Below are positions 10,894 to 21,275 of a stretch of DNA of 64,000 nucleotides, one piece after another. Within the stretch, counting starts at the first letter, position 1. Each line of letters opens with the position of its first letter. The translations under genes and the position numbers were made by a program. The notes below the pieces were generated by a model. That model was not told where the DNA came from and did not search any database. It was given only the letters and a program-made list of their open reading frames with translations. The DNA is taken from assembly GCA_026182355.1 (NCBI GenBank), contig JAPFBL010000230.1:222001-286000 (forward strand). The letters are read 5' to 3'. The stretch is from Hermatobates lingyangjiaoensis. Taxonomy: Eukaryota; Arthropoda; Insecta; Hemiptera; Hermatobatidae.

Positions 10894-11265
10894 ACTCAAT
10901 TACTATTGGTGGACTCAATTTATAGGTGGACCTATAAATTCCTACCGTCGGTCCAAGCCCGCCTGGAACTAACTCATCTAAAGCCAGACCACGTGTCACT
11001 CCAGTACCTAACAGGCCATGGTAATTTCGGGTCGTACCTAATGCGCTTCCAGCCCAGACAAAGTGCGGCTTGCGACTGTGATCACCCGAATGAGTCAGTG
11101 CAGCATGTTCTCGAAGAATGCCCGAGATATGACAGGGAGAGATACAGATTGGAGATGTTTTTAGGCTCTACCCTGTCCAATTCATATGGTAGAGTACTTG
11201 AAAAAGTAAACCTCCCAGCGTTCCTGAGCTACATCCATGCCATAAATAGGGTTAAATCAGCCTAG
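10894..11265 (+). pseudogene. 5'-truncated non-LTR retrotransposon ORF2 C-terminus
   Basis: The open frame enters from the insertion junction and stops at TAG 11263-11265. It contains LTGHGNFGSYLMRF and then a C-x-C...H-x4-C cluster (CDCD...VQHVLEEC), the usual zinc-knuckle-like C-terminus of R1/I/LOA-group ORF2 proteins. The same layout (LTGHGRFGHYLHRL..CSCD..VQHLLFEC) occurs in the long element ending at 40928, so both belong to related families. Endonuclease, RT and RNase H are missing through 5' truncation. The frame is intact over ~120 codons, suggesting a fairly young copy. Confidence 0.85.
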
Positions 11266-11567
11266 GACATTATTCTTTAAAAAAGAAAGTAAAATGTATA
11301 ATGTATCAGAATAAGTCTGACCTAGTTATGTTACATGGGATCTTCCTTTTTGCTCCGAAATATCATTCGTACCCAGTGTAACCGTTTCGCGATTGTAAAT
11401 ATACTGTTGCGCGAGTAGTATCGAGTTGCCCGCCTCCGAGTGGTCCACCTTGGGCGTCGTCATGTGTACATGCGACGGCTAAAGGGCAAATCGTAAAAAG
11501 ACAACCTGACTTGATTTAAAAACGATATGGCCTGAAAATGGCTTGGTGCGTATAAAGGTCAACACAG
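10894..11567 (+). mobile_element. 5'-truncated non-LTR retrotransposon inserted in minisatellite
   Basis: The minisatellite phrase breaks at GTAAAC (10888-10893) and resumes with GTAAAC (11568-11573), a probable 6-bp target duplication. The insert holds the ORF2 C-terminus and about 300 bases of 3' UTR. There is no long poly-A at the right junction (it ends CAACACAG). Confidence 0.75.
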
Positions 11568-11699
11568 GTAAACCAAAAGCAAAATACCTTCTGGACAAAT
11601 TTTATAAAATGCACAGATGTTGCTCTTAGTAGTCCAAGAACTAAAAACCTAGTAGACAAGTTTTATTGAGTGTTGTCCGTGGTTTAAAAAAAGTCTGCA

Positions 11700-13720
11700 C
11701 CAGTACTATTAGAAAAACACTGATGATTCAGTAAATGCCACCCGAAAACAAAAGTGTTCGTTATTAACCGAGAATGGGTGTTAATTTGCAAATATTTCTA
11801 TCGGATTACGCAATTTTTGGAGATAAAGTTATGTTGTTTTAGACGTCAATACCTGAGTCATTAAGCACGACTTCTCATTACACGTGGTAACGCGAGTGGC
11901 TGACAATGAGTGCCTTCCTTCTACTCTATACTTTGCTCACTATTATTTAGAAATGACACCACAAAGGACATTTTCCTGTATTTATTCAAATTTTTACATC
12001 AAAAACGCACTGGCCTTGATTAACATATTTTTCGATAAATAGGTGCAGATCTTTTGCGTATCGTGTAAGTTTCATGACTTGTGTAGTGAGTTTTAAAATT
12101 ATTTCTTCAATTCTTCCATTGTATAATAGATTTTTTAAAGTATGAATTATTTTCAACATCTGCCATTCCAGCTGCATTATTTAGAGTGTAAGGAGTAATC
12201 CCTGCTAAAATTGTTTGCACATCTGCTTTAAAAAACTTAATATTACAAAGCTTTTAAAACTGTTCAAACTAAATTAATTAGTTTATCAAATAACTTGATT
12301 AATTATTAAATTAGTTTAATCAGTTAATTTCATTAAACTGAACTAATTTAATTAAGAAATGTTTCAGCTATCCATGTTACTCCAACTTCAGACTGCAATC
12401 TTCAACAAGAGAAATATACTTTAGATTAGCTAGAGTTACTATTATTTTATAAAATTTGACCTCAATACACACTACAATCAGAAACAATACTTACCAGAAT
12501 TGCATTACACTTTATTATTCAATGATGATTTAATTTGGTTTCAGGTGGTAGAGGGGGAAGCAAATATAAGTTTTTCGAGAAATTGTCTCTTTATAATTTA
12601 ATAAAACTAATTCAAACAAGTGTTATGTATATTTTTACAGACAATTATATAAGTCTGTGGTTTAAAATATGATCTTTTATAAAAACTAATCGATGGCTTG
12701 TTGAAGCGATCTTAAAAGATTAAAGTTTACCTAGTAGTTTTAGGTTGGCGAAAGGTTGGCCTTGTTGGCAGAGTTGGTAATCCAAATCCCTTGGGGTGAA
12801 GTTGACTGGATAAAACTTTGATCTAATTCTGGATGGCACGACATGAATAACAAAATATAGACATGTTTTAAGCAGCCCGGTAAAATTACTCTCAGCAAAT
12901 ATTATTTTCAGCGTTCTCGGCTAAAATGTTACTATTTAATGGCTGCAGTAGATCTTTCTAAAAGCATTAGATGTTTATTTTTTCTGATTTACGTTTAATT
13001 TAATTGTGGTTTATATAAGGAGGATAATTTTTTTTTTAAAGTACGTATACGTTCAATTTACTCAAAAATTGGCTCTTATAAACATTTTAAAGCCATTTTC
13101 ATTTTTTAATTTAAAACATATTTTAATTATTGATAAACTAGTTCAATACATTGACAGGACTTGTAAATTCTAAATGTTTTTCCTTTTTTATCAATGATTA
13201 AAGTCAAATCTAAGATTATCTCTACGCCGTCTAGGGCAGCAGTCTGCGCGTGTTGTTATCTCGTACGGAGATAACACAGACAACCGAAACAAAACGCCGA
13301 CAATAAATAGTTACAGATGATATTAATGTATAAAACCAAGAATATGTTTGTTGTCACCGGATCCAAACAGAAAAGATGTTGTTTGTTATTCATTCCGTAA
13401 TGTAATATAGAAATTGTTTATTTACATTTTAATAAAAACTTAATTCTTCTAATGCGTAAGGTTTTAAATAAAAAAAAAAAACTAAGACATATGTATTATA
13501 AGTTCGAGCCTAGAAAAATCACCGATTCTAAATTTTATATAATTAGAAAAAACAAATATTGCAGCAAAATAACTTAAAATGAACTGACATAAATGACTAT
13601 TATTTCGACAGCTGTGCTCATTAGGGGAAATGACAGTTGAATAAATTTCTACCAGTTCATTCTATGTTTCTTTTATACAAGTTTTTTTCTCTAACAGTTC
13701 TCGCCTACTGTATATATATA
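11700..13720. other. Intron 2, no gene seen
   Basis: AT-rich. Two small items: an inverted-repeat-rich TTAATTA region at 12270-12360, and a near-palindrome GTTATCTCGTACGGAGATAAC at about 13254-13274 in a short GC-richer patch (13225-13300). Confidence 0.4.
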
Positions 13721-13724
13721 TATA

Positions 13725-13844
13725 CGAGTTCAAGAAGAGTAACACACAGAGTAAGGAAACACACTTACAGACTCAAATTTTCGGGTAATCTAAGAAAAAC
13801 GAAAAAGGGAGACCAAGCACGTTGTAGACGCAACGGCAAGTAAC

Positions 13845-13850
<6 letters not shown>
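13725..13850 (-). repeat. Hammerhead-like PLE tail, family F5 (single arm)
   Basis: From ACGAGTTCAAGAAGAGTAAC to GGCAAGTAAC this matches one arm of the F5 foldback at 50702-51000. The motif region is damaged (TTTTCGGGTAATCTAAGAAAAACG in place of the normal hairpin). On the minus strand it lies downstream of a PLE N-terminal fragment, separated by (TA)n. Confidence 0.7.
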
Positions 13851-13902
<52 letters not shown>

Positions 13903-14037
13903 TATGAATAGGATCTTCTTTGAAACGTGTTTCTTTAATATTTTGTATACTTGGGACACCTCTAATATGGAAATCGCGTCATTACCACAATGTAGTATAA
14001 CAATTTCACTATTTTTAATCAGGTTAACTTGAGGCAT
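13851..14037 (-). pseudogene. PLE N-terminal fragment ending in (TA)n
   Basis: On the minus strand the codons at about 13938-13894 read KETRFKEDPIHTNIY and continue as IYIYIY through a 49-base TA run (13851-13899). Two other PLE fragments (55375-55645 and 55890-56000) have TCLKEDLLP followed by VYTNI or IYTNI at the same place. This is the segment just before the reverse transcriptase domain in many Penelope-like proteins (family knowledge). The upstream part (to 14037) is degraded. Confidence 0.6.
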
Positions 14038-14616
14038 CCTGTTTTTAATATACTAATAAACAAAATAGTTCTAGTTAAATTCCGTCAACTAGTTCATATG
14101 ACTGACGTTTTACATCGTGTTTACATTTCAATCTGGAAAGTTTAAGCTGTAAAAGATGTATACAACATATTCAGTATGAAATGTTGTAAAAACAAGTTAT
14201 TAGAATAAGGGGAATAAACACTAAGTCTCAACATAAAATAGTTTATCGAACATCGACGCGTTGTGAACACGCAGTAGTCAGGTCATATGTGCTTCAGAAA
14301 GTGATGTAACCTGAAGATGAACACTGGGTTCACTACGCGACGACCTTAGATAAAATCTTTTGTGTTGAGACTTAGCGTTTCTTCCCGTTATTCCAATCAT
14401 GAATAAATGCCACACAATAAATGATTGCATAGCTTGTGTGTAAAAACAAAAGTCGCTATATAAAATATTAAAACAGATAATCAATTACAAATCTTTTTTA
14501 CAGGACTTCTATTCTATCAACGAATGACTGAAGACTATTATAAAGACCAATATAAAGGCTGTTTAAAGCTGTTGCTTAAAAACTGAAGATCACTGAAAAT
14601 CAATATATATTACAAT

Positions 14617-14845
14617 ATCAACTTCCAAACCACAATAAGAAATAAGAGAAAAGACTAAGATCTTTCAACCATAACAAGCGGTCTTCATCAGAGTCAAAAA
14701 TGAACTGAGGATTTCGGATTTAACTCTTATTTGGGATCAAATCTTTCAGTTGGGTTTGACTCTGACGAAGACCGCTTGTTACGGTTGAATGATCTCAGTC
14801 TTTTTCATTTTTCATTTCTTATTGTGTTTTGGACGTTGATTGTTA
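14617..14845. repeat. Foldback, family F1, hammerhead-like cores in both arms
   Basis: The right arm has CTGACGA, A, GACCG, CTTGTTA, CGGTT, GAAT (14762-14790), then ATCTCAGTC, TTCTTATTGTG and TTGATTGTT. The left arm is its inverse (AACCATAACAAGCGGTCTTC at 14668-14687). The central ~50 bases (14705-14755) differ between arms. There is no long TA tract here, only short ATATAT. Confidence 0.8.
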
Positions 14846-14879
14846 TTTTAAAGGGTTTATTATGAAATGTTGTTATATT

Positions 14880-16209
14880 ATAATATAGATGAAGAAATTA
14901 TAAAGAAGAATGATGAAATTTGAACCAATTCCAACTGGCTAATATAGTGTACAGATATAAATGTAAAATAGGATACTGCAAGTTTATCTATATTGGTTTT
15001 ACAACCACTGCATTATAAGAACGTTAACAAGTCATGGCAGCGAGACTACCATAATAACATATGAAGAACGTGAGTTGACTATAAATTAGTCGAATGATGT
15101 TGACTAAAAACATAGAAATCTTGCATCGAGACAAGAACCACAGCTGATTACAAATATTTCATTATAACAATTTGTAATTAGTTGCTGTAGACGCCCAACT
15201 GGCTTTTGCAAGTAGTGCATCTTTAAGTAGGAAGATAAACTATGTACGAAACTGGTATGATGTCTACAACAATAATTTAAAAGGTATGATGGATTTTATA
15301 AAAAAATTATGTTTACTAACCTTTGTGGTACATATAATATTCACGGTTATTAATAATTGAAGCCTTTCATAATAGATAGAAGTCCTAAACTTAACAACCC
15401 AGGAGCAGTCTTTGGAAGAACTTTAAAACTGTATGTTTATCACGTACATCAACAAACGGCCTGAAACATGTTTGTTATGCTTATAACACACCTTTTTAAT
15501 TATTTTTTTAACAATTAAATACTCTCTGATGATGATAAAGAGGGGGCCAAACATGTTGAACACTGTAAGTTTATTCACACATTTTTTAAAATCTACAGTG
15601 GTGTACAGTAAATCATCTGATGAATTATTGTATAGACTAAATAATGAAATACGATGAATCCTTAGAAGTTAGACAAATTATCAAGAAAGTTAATTAAATT
15701 ACAAATAAGAAAGTTATTCATTAAAAAAATGTTTTGATAAAGGAATGCTTTCAAAAATTTACAAATATATATTCTTCGAATTTTTGAGTCGTATGTATAC
15801 TATGTATAGAATTATGTATATGTAACATTTTAATATAGTAACTAATAAATTTTTAAGTTTGTGGGAATTCATAGTTATTGTATTCTTTTTATATAAAATT
15901 CCCGTATGCGCTATTACGGTTTGTATGAATTTTTATTCATTCTGAGGTAAAATGGATAAACCAACAAAAGTCTCCACACAAATGAAGTTTTATTACGGAT
16001 TGCACAACTAATGATTTATGAATTTTTATGTTTACATTGGATGTAAATTATTAATTTTGACATTAGAAATGTAATTTAATGTTTTTGGGGACGGAAAATT
16101 AATTGCTGTGTTTTGGAACAGTCTGGAATATTTTAGAAAACGTAATGCCATAACCTGAAGTTTTTCCTTATAAAATGTATAACCAGCTGCCATCAAGGAG
16201 CCAGATGCT
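14880..16209. other. Intron 2, no gene seen
   Basis: AT-rich. 15525-15565 contains CTCTGATGATGATAAAGAG then CCAAAC, a very weak look-alike of the hammerhead core. Nothing else is supported. Confidence 0.4.
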
Positions 16210-16217
16210 AGTGTACA

Positions 16218-16505
16218 GTAGGGGTTCCCAATTTGGGGTTCTCGCACCCCCTGGGAATGCGATAAATTTTCAGGTGACTAAAAAGATATTGTTCAAATAT
16301 TTTTCATATTTTTATTTCTCATGATAAAGATATGCATTGTGCCTGTAAGAAAACATAACATTTGTTTTAGTTTTACAAATATTTCTCATTTTTGATTATT
16401 ATACATGTTTTATTCTGAACAAAGCATAATATAAATTTCATGAGGTGTATGGTTCCAATGAAATTCTATTAGGAGTACGAAGGAAAAAGAACGTTGGGAA
16501 CCACC
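16218..16505. mobile_element. Small hAT-like non-autonomous element
   Basis: Ends of type GTAGGGGTTCCCAA (left) and TTGGGAACCACC (right, inverse of GGTGGTTCCCAA) are flanked by the perfect 8-bp repeat AGTGTACA (16210-16217 and 16506-16513). The 288-bp body is non-coding. The TIRs are short and imperfect, so the family is less certain than for the element at 453. Confidence 0.7.
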
Positions 16506-17059
16506 AGTGTACAAAGATTCACAGCGTCGTAAATTTTATCAGTTTAGCAAGATTAATTTGAAGTTTAGTTTGTACCGAGTCGTCAAAAAGCTGTGTTATT
16601 ATTATATATTGTAATAATTTCAGTTTAAATTCGAGTTGAAAAATATCTAAAATACGTTAGTTTTTTTATCAACTTAACGAAGAGAAAGAATAAATCAGTT
16701 ATAAGAAGTCATGTTGATTTGATTCTAATATAATTTACTGCCGGAGGTATTTATACAGTTGATGTAAAATTATCCAACTTCTTCCAATAATATTAATTTT
16801 GGAATTAATTTGGAATTTGAGATATAAATTTCAGACATTGCTTTAAAAGTATTAAATAAATTCTCAACGTAATTTAGAAACATCTGATGAGATACGACTT
16901 TCATATAATTAATTATAAACAGTAGTGGATTTCTTAGGGTAGTATTAATTGTATTAGTAGTCCAGTTGTTACTTTTGGTACTTATTATTCTCCAAAAAAA
17001 TTGTTCATTCTTTAATTTGTCTCTCTTATGCTCTCTCAGTTTAATCAATTTTGATTTAA

Positions 17060-17495
17060 TTTAATATATATATATATATATATACTTAAAATAAACTGTG
17101 CCACATAGACAGAAACAAAACAAAGACTCACTTTTCAATATTTCGAACGTAATAGCGGTCGTCCTCAGGAGAAGAAGTGAATTGACGGAGGGACGACAGT
17201 CAACTCAAAACTTAGTAAATTGACTATTGACTCAACTTATAGGTTGACTGTCGTCCCTCCGTCCATTCACGTCTTCTCCTGAGGACGACCGCCATTACGG
17301 TGAAATATTGAAAAGTGAGTCTTTGTTATGTTTTTGTCTATGTGTCAGAGTTAATTTTAAGTGTAATCTGTCCTGCTGGATCGTTTCCGTTGGTCATGGT
17401 ATATATATATATATTATATATATACCATGACCAACGGAAACGATCCAGCAGGACAGATTACACTTAAAATTAACTCTGACACATAGACAAAAACA
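17060..17495. repeat. Chain of three F2 units: head-to-head, then tail-to-tail
   Basis: A minus unit (core 17168-17141) faces a plus unit (core CTGAGGA 17279-17285 to GAAA 17302-17305). The plus unit runs through GTCCTGCTGGATCGTTTCC to (TA)n at 17400-17425, where it meets the inverse of itself in a third unit (17427-17494). The last junction makes an ~80-base-arm palindrome centred on the TA repeat near 17412. So joins occur at both ends of the unit. Confidence 0.85.
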
Positions 17496-17586
17496 TATGT
17501 CACTTATATATATAAGTATTTATATAAAGTATTTATTATAAAAATGTATATAAGTATTTATACTTATTTATATAAAGTATATATAT

Positions 17587-17760
17587 ATACTTTAAATAAA
17601 CTGTGACACATAGACTGAAACATAACAACGACTCACTTTTCAATATTTTGACCGCCATTACGGTCGAAATATTGAAAAGTGAGTCTTTGTTATGCTTCAG
17701 TCTATGTGTCACATTTTTTTTAAGTGTGATCTGTCCTGCCGGATTGTTTATCGTGGTATA
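17587..17760. repeat. Minimal F2 foldback centred on the hammerhead-like hairpin
   Basis: Left arm AAATAAACTGTGACACATAG...TTTTCAATATTTTGACC and right arm CGGTCGAAATATTGAAAA...CTATGTGTCACA are near-perfect inverses. The centre is GCCATTA, the loop of the motif's own hairpin. The CTGAGGA halves are gone, so the turn-around happened inside the hairpin. Confidence 0.85.
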
Positions 17761-18239
17761 TATATTACTCTTTCCCGTTTAATATTCTTTAAATGATTAA
17801 AAGTCTTTTCACGTTTGTTTCTCAGCATTAGAAATAGTTTGTTTGAACTTTTGGGCTCTGAAGGACAATATTGTTCTTCGTCCTATATATCTTAAACAAT
17901 TACGACCATAGATGTTTTAATCAAATCGTCGGATATTTAAAATAACGAAATAGGGATATTTAAAAATCGCTATGTTTTATTTATATAAAGAACTACTGAA
18001 ATAAGTGATATTTTGGTCCCCTGGCTTCTTCCTCCGTCCCAGGTATATTAGCATACTAGGAACTTAAGTATAAAATCTTGTCATTATCATTCTTTTTTGT
18101 TTGAAATATTCTATCCTACATAGATATATCATTTCGTAAAAAAAATATTTTATTGGACTATGAGGATCTAAAATTATTCAATTATCAAATTATCTTAAAA
18201 AAATGTATTTTTATGATATTATAATTACAAATCAGTCAT

Positions 18240-18378
18240 ACCTCGTGAATCGGTGTTTTAACCCTCTGACTGGTTTCACACATTTTGAAGCTTTGGTTGG
18301 AACTTTGTAAAGATGACCAATGTGAATAATGGGTCAGAACACCGGTTCTGATCGGCTAGAGCACCGTTCCACGAGTTA
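18240..18378. repeat. Small foldback sharing a PLE 3' end
   Basis: CCTCGTGAATCGGTG (18242) and CACCGTTCCACGAG (18363) are inverted ends about 135 bp apart. TCATACCTCGT is shared with the 3' side of the PLE at 28980-29020, so this probably derives from the same PLE group. Confidence 0.5.
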
Positions 18379-19265
18379 TATCAGATATGATGTTTATTAA
18401 CCTATGTAGTTAATAAAAGACAATTTGCATGTCTTTTAATATATTTTTATTGAAAACTTGATTTCAAAATTTTGAACCTAATGCAATACTTTCATTTCAC
18501 TATATTCCTTATAGAGAGTGGAATGAATGGGTGTAATACTCTGCTCACCAGAATCACTTAAATGATCATTGTGTCAATGAACAATAATAGTAGTTTACTC
18601 ATAGTAATGATTTGTTGTTGCAATTTATACTAGAAAAGTTTTTTTGAAACAATGAAAACTGTATTACCAACATAGTCATCCTAAGACCTCTGCAAAGACC
18701 AACAACTATTGTTGTGTCACTACAAGCAATGACTTCTTCCAAGGGAACCTTCACTTTATAGCCTTAAACCTAGACGAAACCTATGACTTTACCAAATGGT
18801 GAGGTTTAAGGTAAAAAGCTTACTTAAAACTATGGGTGAGGATATCACTAGTAAAACAACTATTGTTTTAGATAGTGAGATTTTGTTTCTTTCACAGAAT
18901 GAGTAAATACTACAAAATATCTTGTAGTTATGTTATATGTCTTGATGATTCGCAATGCTTCACAATGCTTTTAAGAAATCTATATAACAATGACAATGGA
19001 CTACTTTTGTTTGCAAATTTGAATTATTATTATTATTATTGAGTCATAAATAATTATTATTGTTTTATTACAATTGGGCATAACTTGATTAATATATGTA
19101 TTAATCAATATAATTAATATCTATGAGTTTTGATAATATATGAATTTAAATAAACAGGAAATGTTCATTACAGATATTGTTCTACTGTTTTGAATTTATT
19201 GAAATAATGTTTTAAATATTTTTTTATTATATTTAGAAATGACAGATTATTAAATGATTAAATAT

Positions 19266-19930
19266 TAGATGACCCGGCAAACATTGTACTGTCTAACAGT
19301 CAATGAATGTCGAGTTAACTATAGCTGAACTTAATTTAGTATCTAATTATTAAGATAATAACTGGGCTGACAGGTGTCCAATAACCACACTTTGATGAAT
19401 TGTAATTACGAGGTGGTTAGAGGTGCATCGCCTCGTAGCATCGCCATGGATATGAGCGTGAGTGGTTCCTCTGAATCGAGCAGTGCTCACTAGAATGGTT
19501 TGCAGTTTGGATTCATGTTGGATGTTTCTTTCAGATGAAATGGCACCAGCATTATATTTTCGATTTGATTCCAATCTCTTTTTTCATCGTTTGTTTGTTT
19601 TAGAGGATCCTGTAGTCTTTTTCTTTTGCTTGAGACATAGAACGTCTGACTGCTCGTTTTTTCGGGAGGGCATAACTGCACAGGAATTTTGAAAGATTTA
19701 TTTCTATATAAATAAAAATTTATCAAAGTTTAAAAATATGTAAGTAATAAAGAAATTATTAAAATAAATGATCATTTATTTTAATAATTTCTATCGGAAC
19801 GTAGTTGTATTAAAATTTTGGTCGGCATGCCTCTAACCATTTCCCAAAGCTTCATCACAATCGGATGAACGGTTTACGGAGGCATGAGAGAAAACATTAT
19901 CTCTGAACTGATATTTCTAAATATCATATC
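19266..19930 (-). mobile_element. Old Helitron-like interspersed repeat
   Basis: The left end AGATGACCCGGCAAACATTG resembles the widespread animal repeat end TAGCTGACCCGGCAAACG, which in reverse complement carries a hairpin close to a CTAG-type end, as Helitrons do. Near the right, TCATCACAATCGGATGAACGGTTTACGGAG is another phrase common to such repeats (recollection of the repeat type, not searched). The right end is not clear, and no helicase is readable. Confidence 0.4.
19752..19791. repeat. Perfect 40-bp palindrome
   Basis: GAAATTATTAAAATAAATGA is followed at once by its exact reverse complement, with no loop. The sequence is A/T-rich but not a simple repeat. Confidence 0.95.
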
Positions 19931-19949
19931 ATATCATTTTTTGTCTAAA

Positions 19950-20770
19950 AAAATTTCTTAAGATTATTGACTAATATTAGCTGGAACATAAAATTGCTGT
20001 TATTGAACTATTTTCAACTCTACCCGCAATCAAAAAAAAAAAAAAAAAAAGAAAAAAAAGGGTTTATCTCGATGATAAAAAAAAAGGAGATTAATTTAGG
20101 GTGGATTTTTATTGGGAAGGTGAATTTGGTAGAGAGTTCCTCCCTTTTTTAATGGGTTTTGAGAAAGCAGTAAATTGATTAGAGGTACTAAAGCGTTAAG
20201 CAAAGGGGGTTGAATTTCGCAAGGGATGTTGCTTACCAATGGGGTGAAAAGCCGGCTCAAAACAGTTTGCATGTAATATTAGTACGTCTCACTGGGCTTC
20301 ACTTTCTCTTTCCAAATCATCCATTACACTCTCTCAATTGTCTTATTTCATTAGCGTAATACTAATATCTCTATAAAAATAAAATGCATTTTTTTTTAAA
20401 CTATTATTAATAACAAAATTATTTTGAATAAAGTAAATGTTATAACTAAGAGAATTATGAATACATTTTCTCTATAATGAACCTGCAGCAATAAATTGGT
20501 AACTCCGGCCAATTTAACACAATATTAATCGCTTAACTCCACCATTTATTTCTTTACTTTATGAATAATATATTAGAATAAATGCTGAAATTATGATAAA
20601 AATTTTATAGGTTTAATTATTAAATGAAAATAATATAACAAAAATACTGTATTTAAAATAGATATATTACAATTAATATACAATATACCATAATATTATT
20701 CCTAGTTTTGGGTCACTATATGCAAATTATCTCTGTTATTGAGGAATCTATATTTTATCTGCTATGTAGT
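19950..20770. other. Intron 2, AT-rich, no gene seen
   Basis: Contains an A-rich tract (about 20031-20060). The small open frame at 19967-20152 is low-complexity. Confidence 0.4.
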
Positions 20771-20774
20771 CTAG

Positions 20775-21050
20775 TGATTTAGTGTCATATAGATTGTAGA
20801 TCTATTGCAAATGAGATTTTAGAAGTAGGATCTAGTGGCAGTTCTAGAGACTGGTTTTCGTTTCAGGTTTAGCGTGATATAGATTATAGATCTATTGCGA
20901 ATGAAATTTGAGAAGAACGAGTAGATTTAGTGGCAGTTCTAGAGTTGTGTTTTCGTTTCAGATATCTCGTGACATAGATTATAGATCTATTGCGAATGAG
21001 ATTTTAGAAGTAGATCTAGTGGCAGTTTCAGAGATTGGTTTTCGTTTCAG
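20775..21050 (+). repeat. Three tandem copies of a ~90-bp intron-end segment
   Basis: Three units (about 20775-20866, 20867-20961, 20962-21050) share GATCTATTGC, AATGA and GTGGCAGTT, and each ends TTTTCGTTTCAG, an acceptor-like sequence. The third AG adjoins the predicted corazonin exon 3. Unit lengths of about 92, 95 and 89 bases are not multiples of three together, so choosing another acceptor shifts the frame. Confidence 0.9.
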
Positions 21051-21131
21051 AATCACTGGCTGTGCGACCCGGCTCCCTTCTACGAACCAATCAAACTGCA
21101 GTCTGATCTGCAACCTGCTTCTGAAGACTGA
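21051..21131 (+). CDS. crz: Corazonin terminal coding exon (predicted)
   Basis: After an acceptor TTTTCGTTTCAG ending at 21050, phase 0 continues for 26 codons starting NHWLCDPAP and stops at TGA 21129-21131. It supplies a cysteine 9 residues after LLQG, plausibly the partner of the cysteine in CQLHRL; other insect precursors also have a second cysteine there (family knowledge). The stretch is GC-rich in an AT-rich region and codon use looks coding. A short 3' UTR leads to AATAAA at 21235-21240. With exons 1 and 2 it gives a 90-residue precursor, a usual size. The identity rests on phase, composition and context, not on alignment. Confidence 0.6.
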   Translation, partial: NHWLCDPAPFYEPIKLQSDLQPASED

Positions 21132-21234
21132 ACCAGTCCCGCCATCTCACTCTCTCGTGACTACCCCTATACAGTCTGCTTTTCATTCTTTCTACAACAG
21201 ACTTTTAAAATCTTCAATTATGTAGCTTCTACAA

Positions 21235-21275
21235 AATAAATAATCTATCTGAGGTTTTTTCTGTTTGTATTTAAT
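21235..21275 (+). terminator. crz: Poly-A signal and GT-rich element of corazonin
   Basis: AATAAA at 21235-21240 is followed by a T/GT-rich stretch GAGGTTTTTTCTGTTTG at 21251-21267, the usual arrangement around a cleavage site. It lies about 105 bases after the predicted stop codon, on the same strand. Confidence 0.6.

Larger units (their letters stand above)
10300..11700. repeat. Complex minisatellite, interrupted by a retrotransposon fragment
   Basis: About 8-10 copies of a unit built from GTGGTAAACCA, AAAACCTTCTGGACAA, TTTTATAAAATGCACAG and a variant CTAGTAGACAAGTTTTATTG cover 10350-10893 and continue at 11568-11690. Two alternating sub-units suggest a higher-order repeat. The array is split by a 674-bp non-LTR copy. 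Confidence 0.85.
2106..21258 (+). other. crz: Corazonin transcription unit (gene span)
   Basis: This is the proposed primary transcript: exon 1 2106-2136, intron 1 2137-9650 (7.5 kb), exon 2 9651-9827, intron 2 9828-21050 (11.2 kb), exon 3 21051 to about 21258. All introns are GT-AG and all coding joins are phase 0. Both introns are filled with transposon debris and foldback repeats, so long hairpins are expected in the pre-mRNA. The end is set by AATAAA (21235) and a downstream T/GT-rich stretch. Confidence 0.55.

Noticed and set aside
15525..15570. CTCTGATGATGATAAAGAGGGGGCC as a hammerhead-like core
   Set aside because: No GAAA and no proper hairpin after CTGATGA; a chance match is likely.
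19350..19726. Overlapping open frames on both strands at 19350-19726
   Set aside because: They fall within the Helitron-like repeat, overlap each other, and show no known domain.
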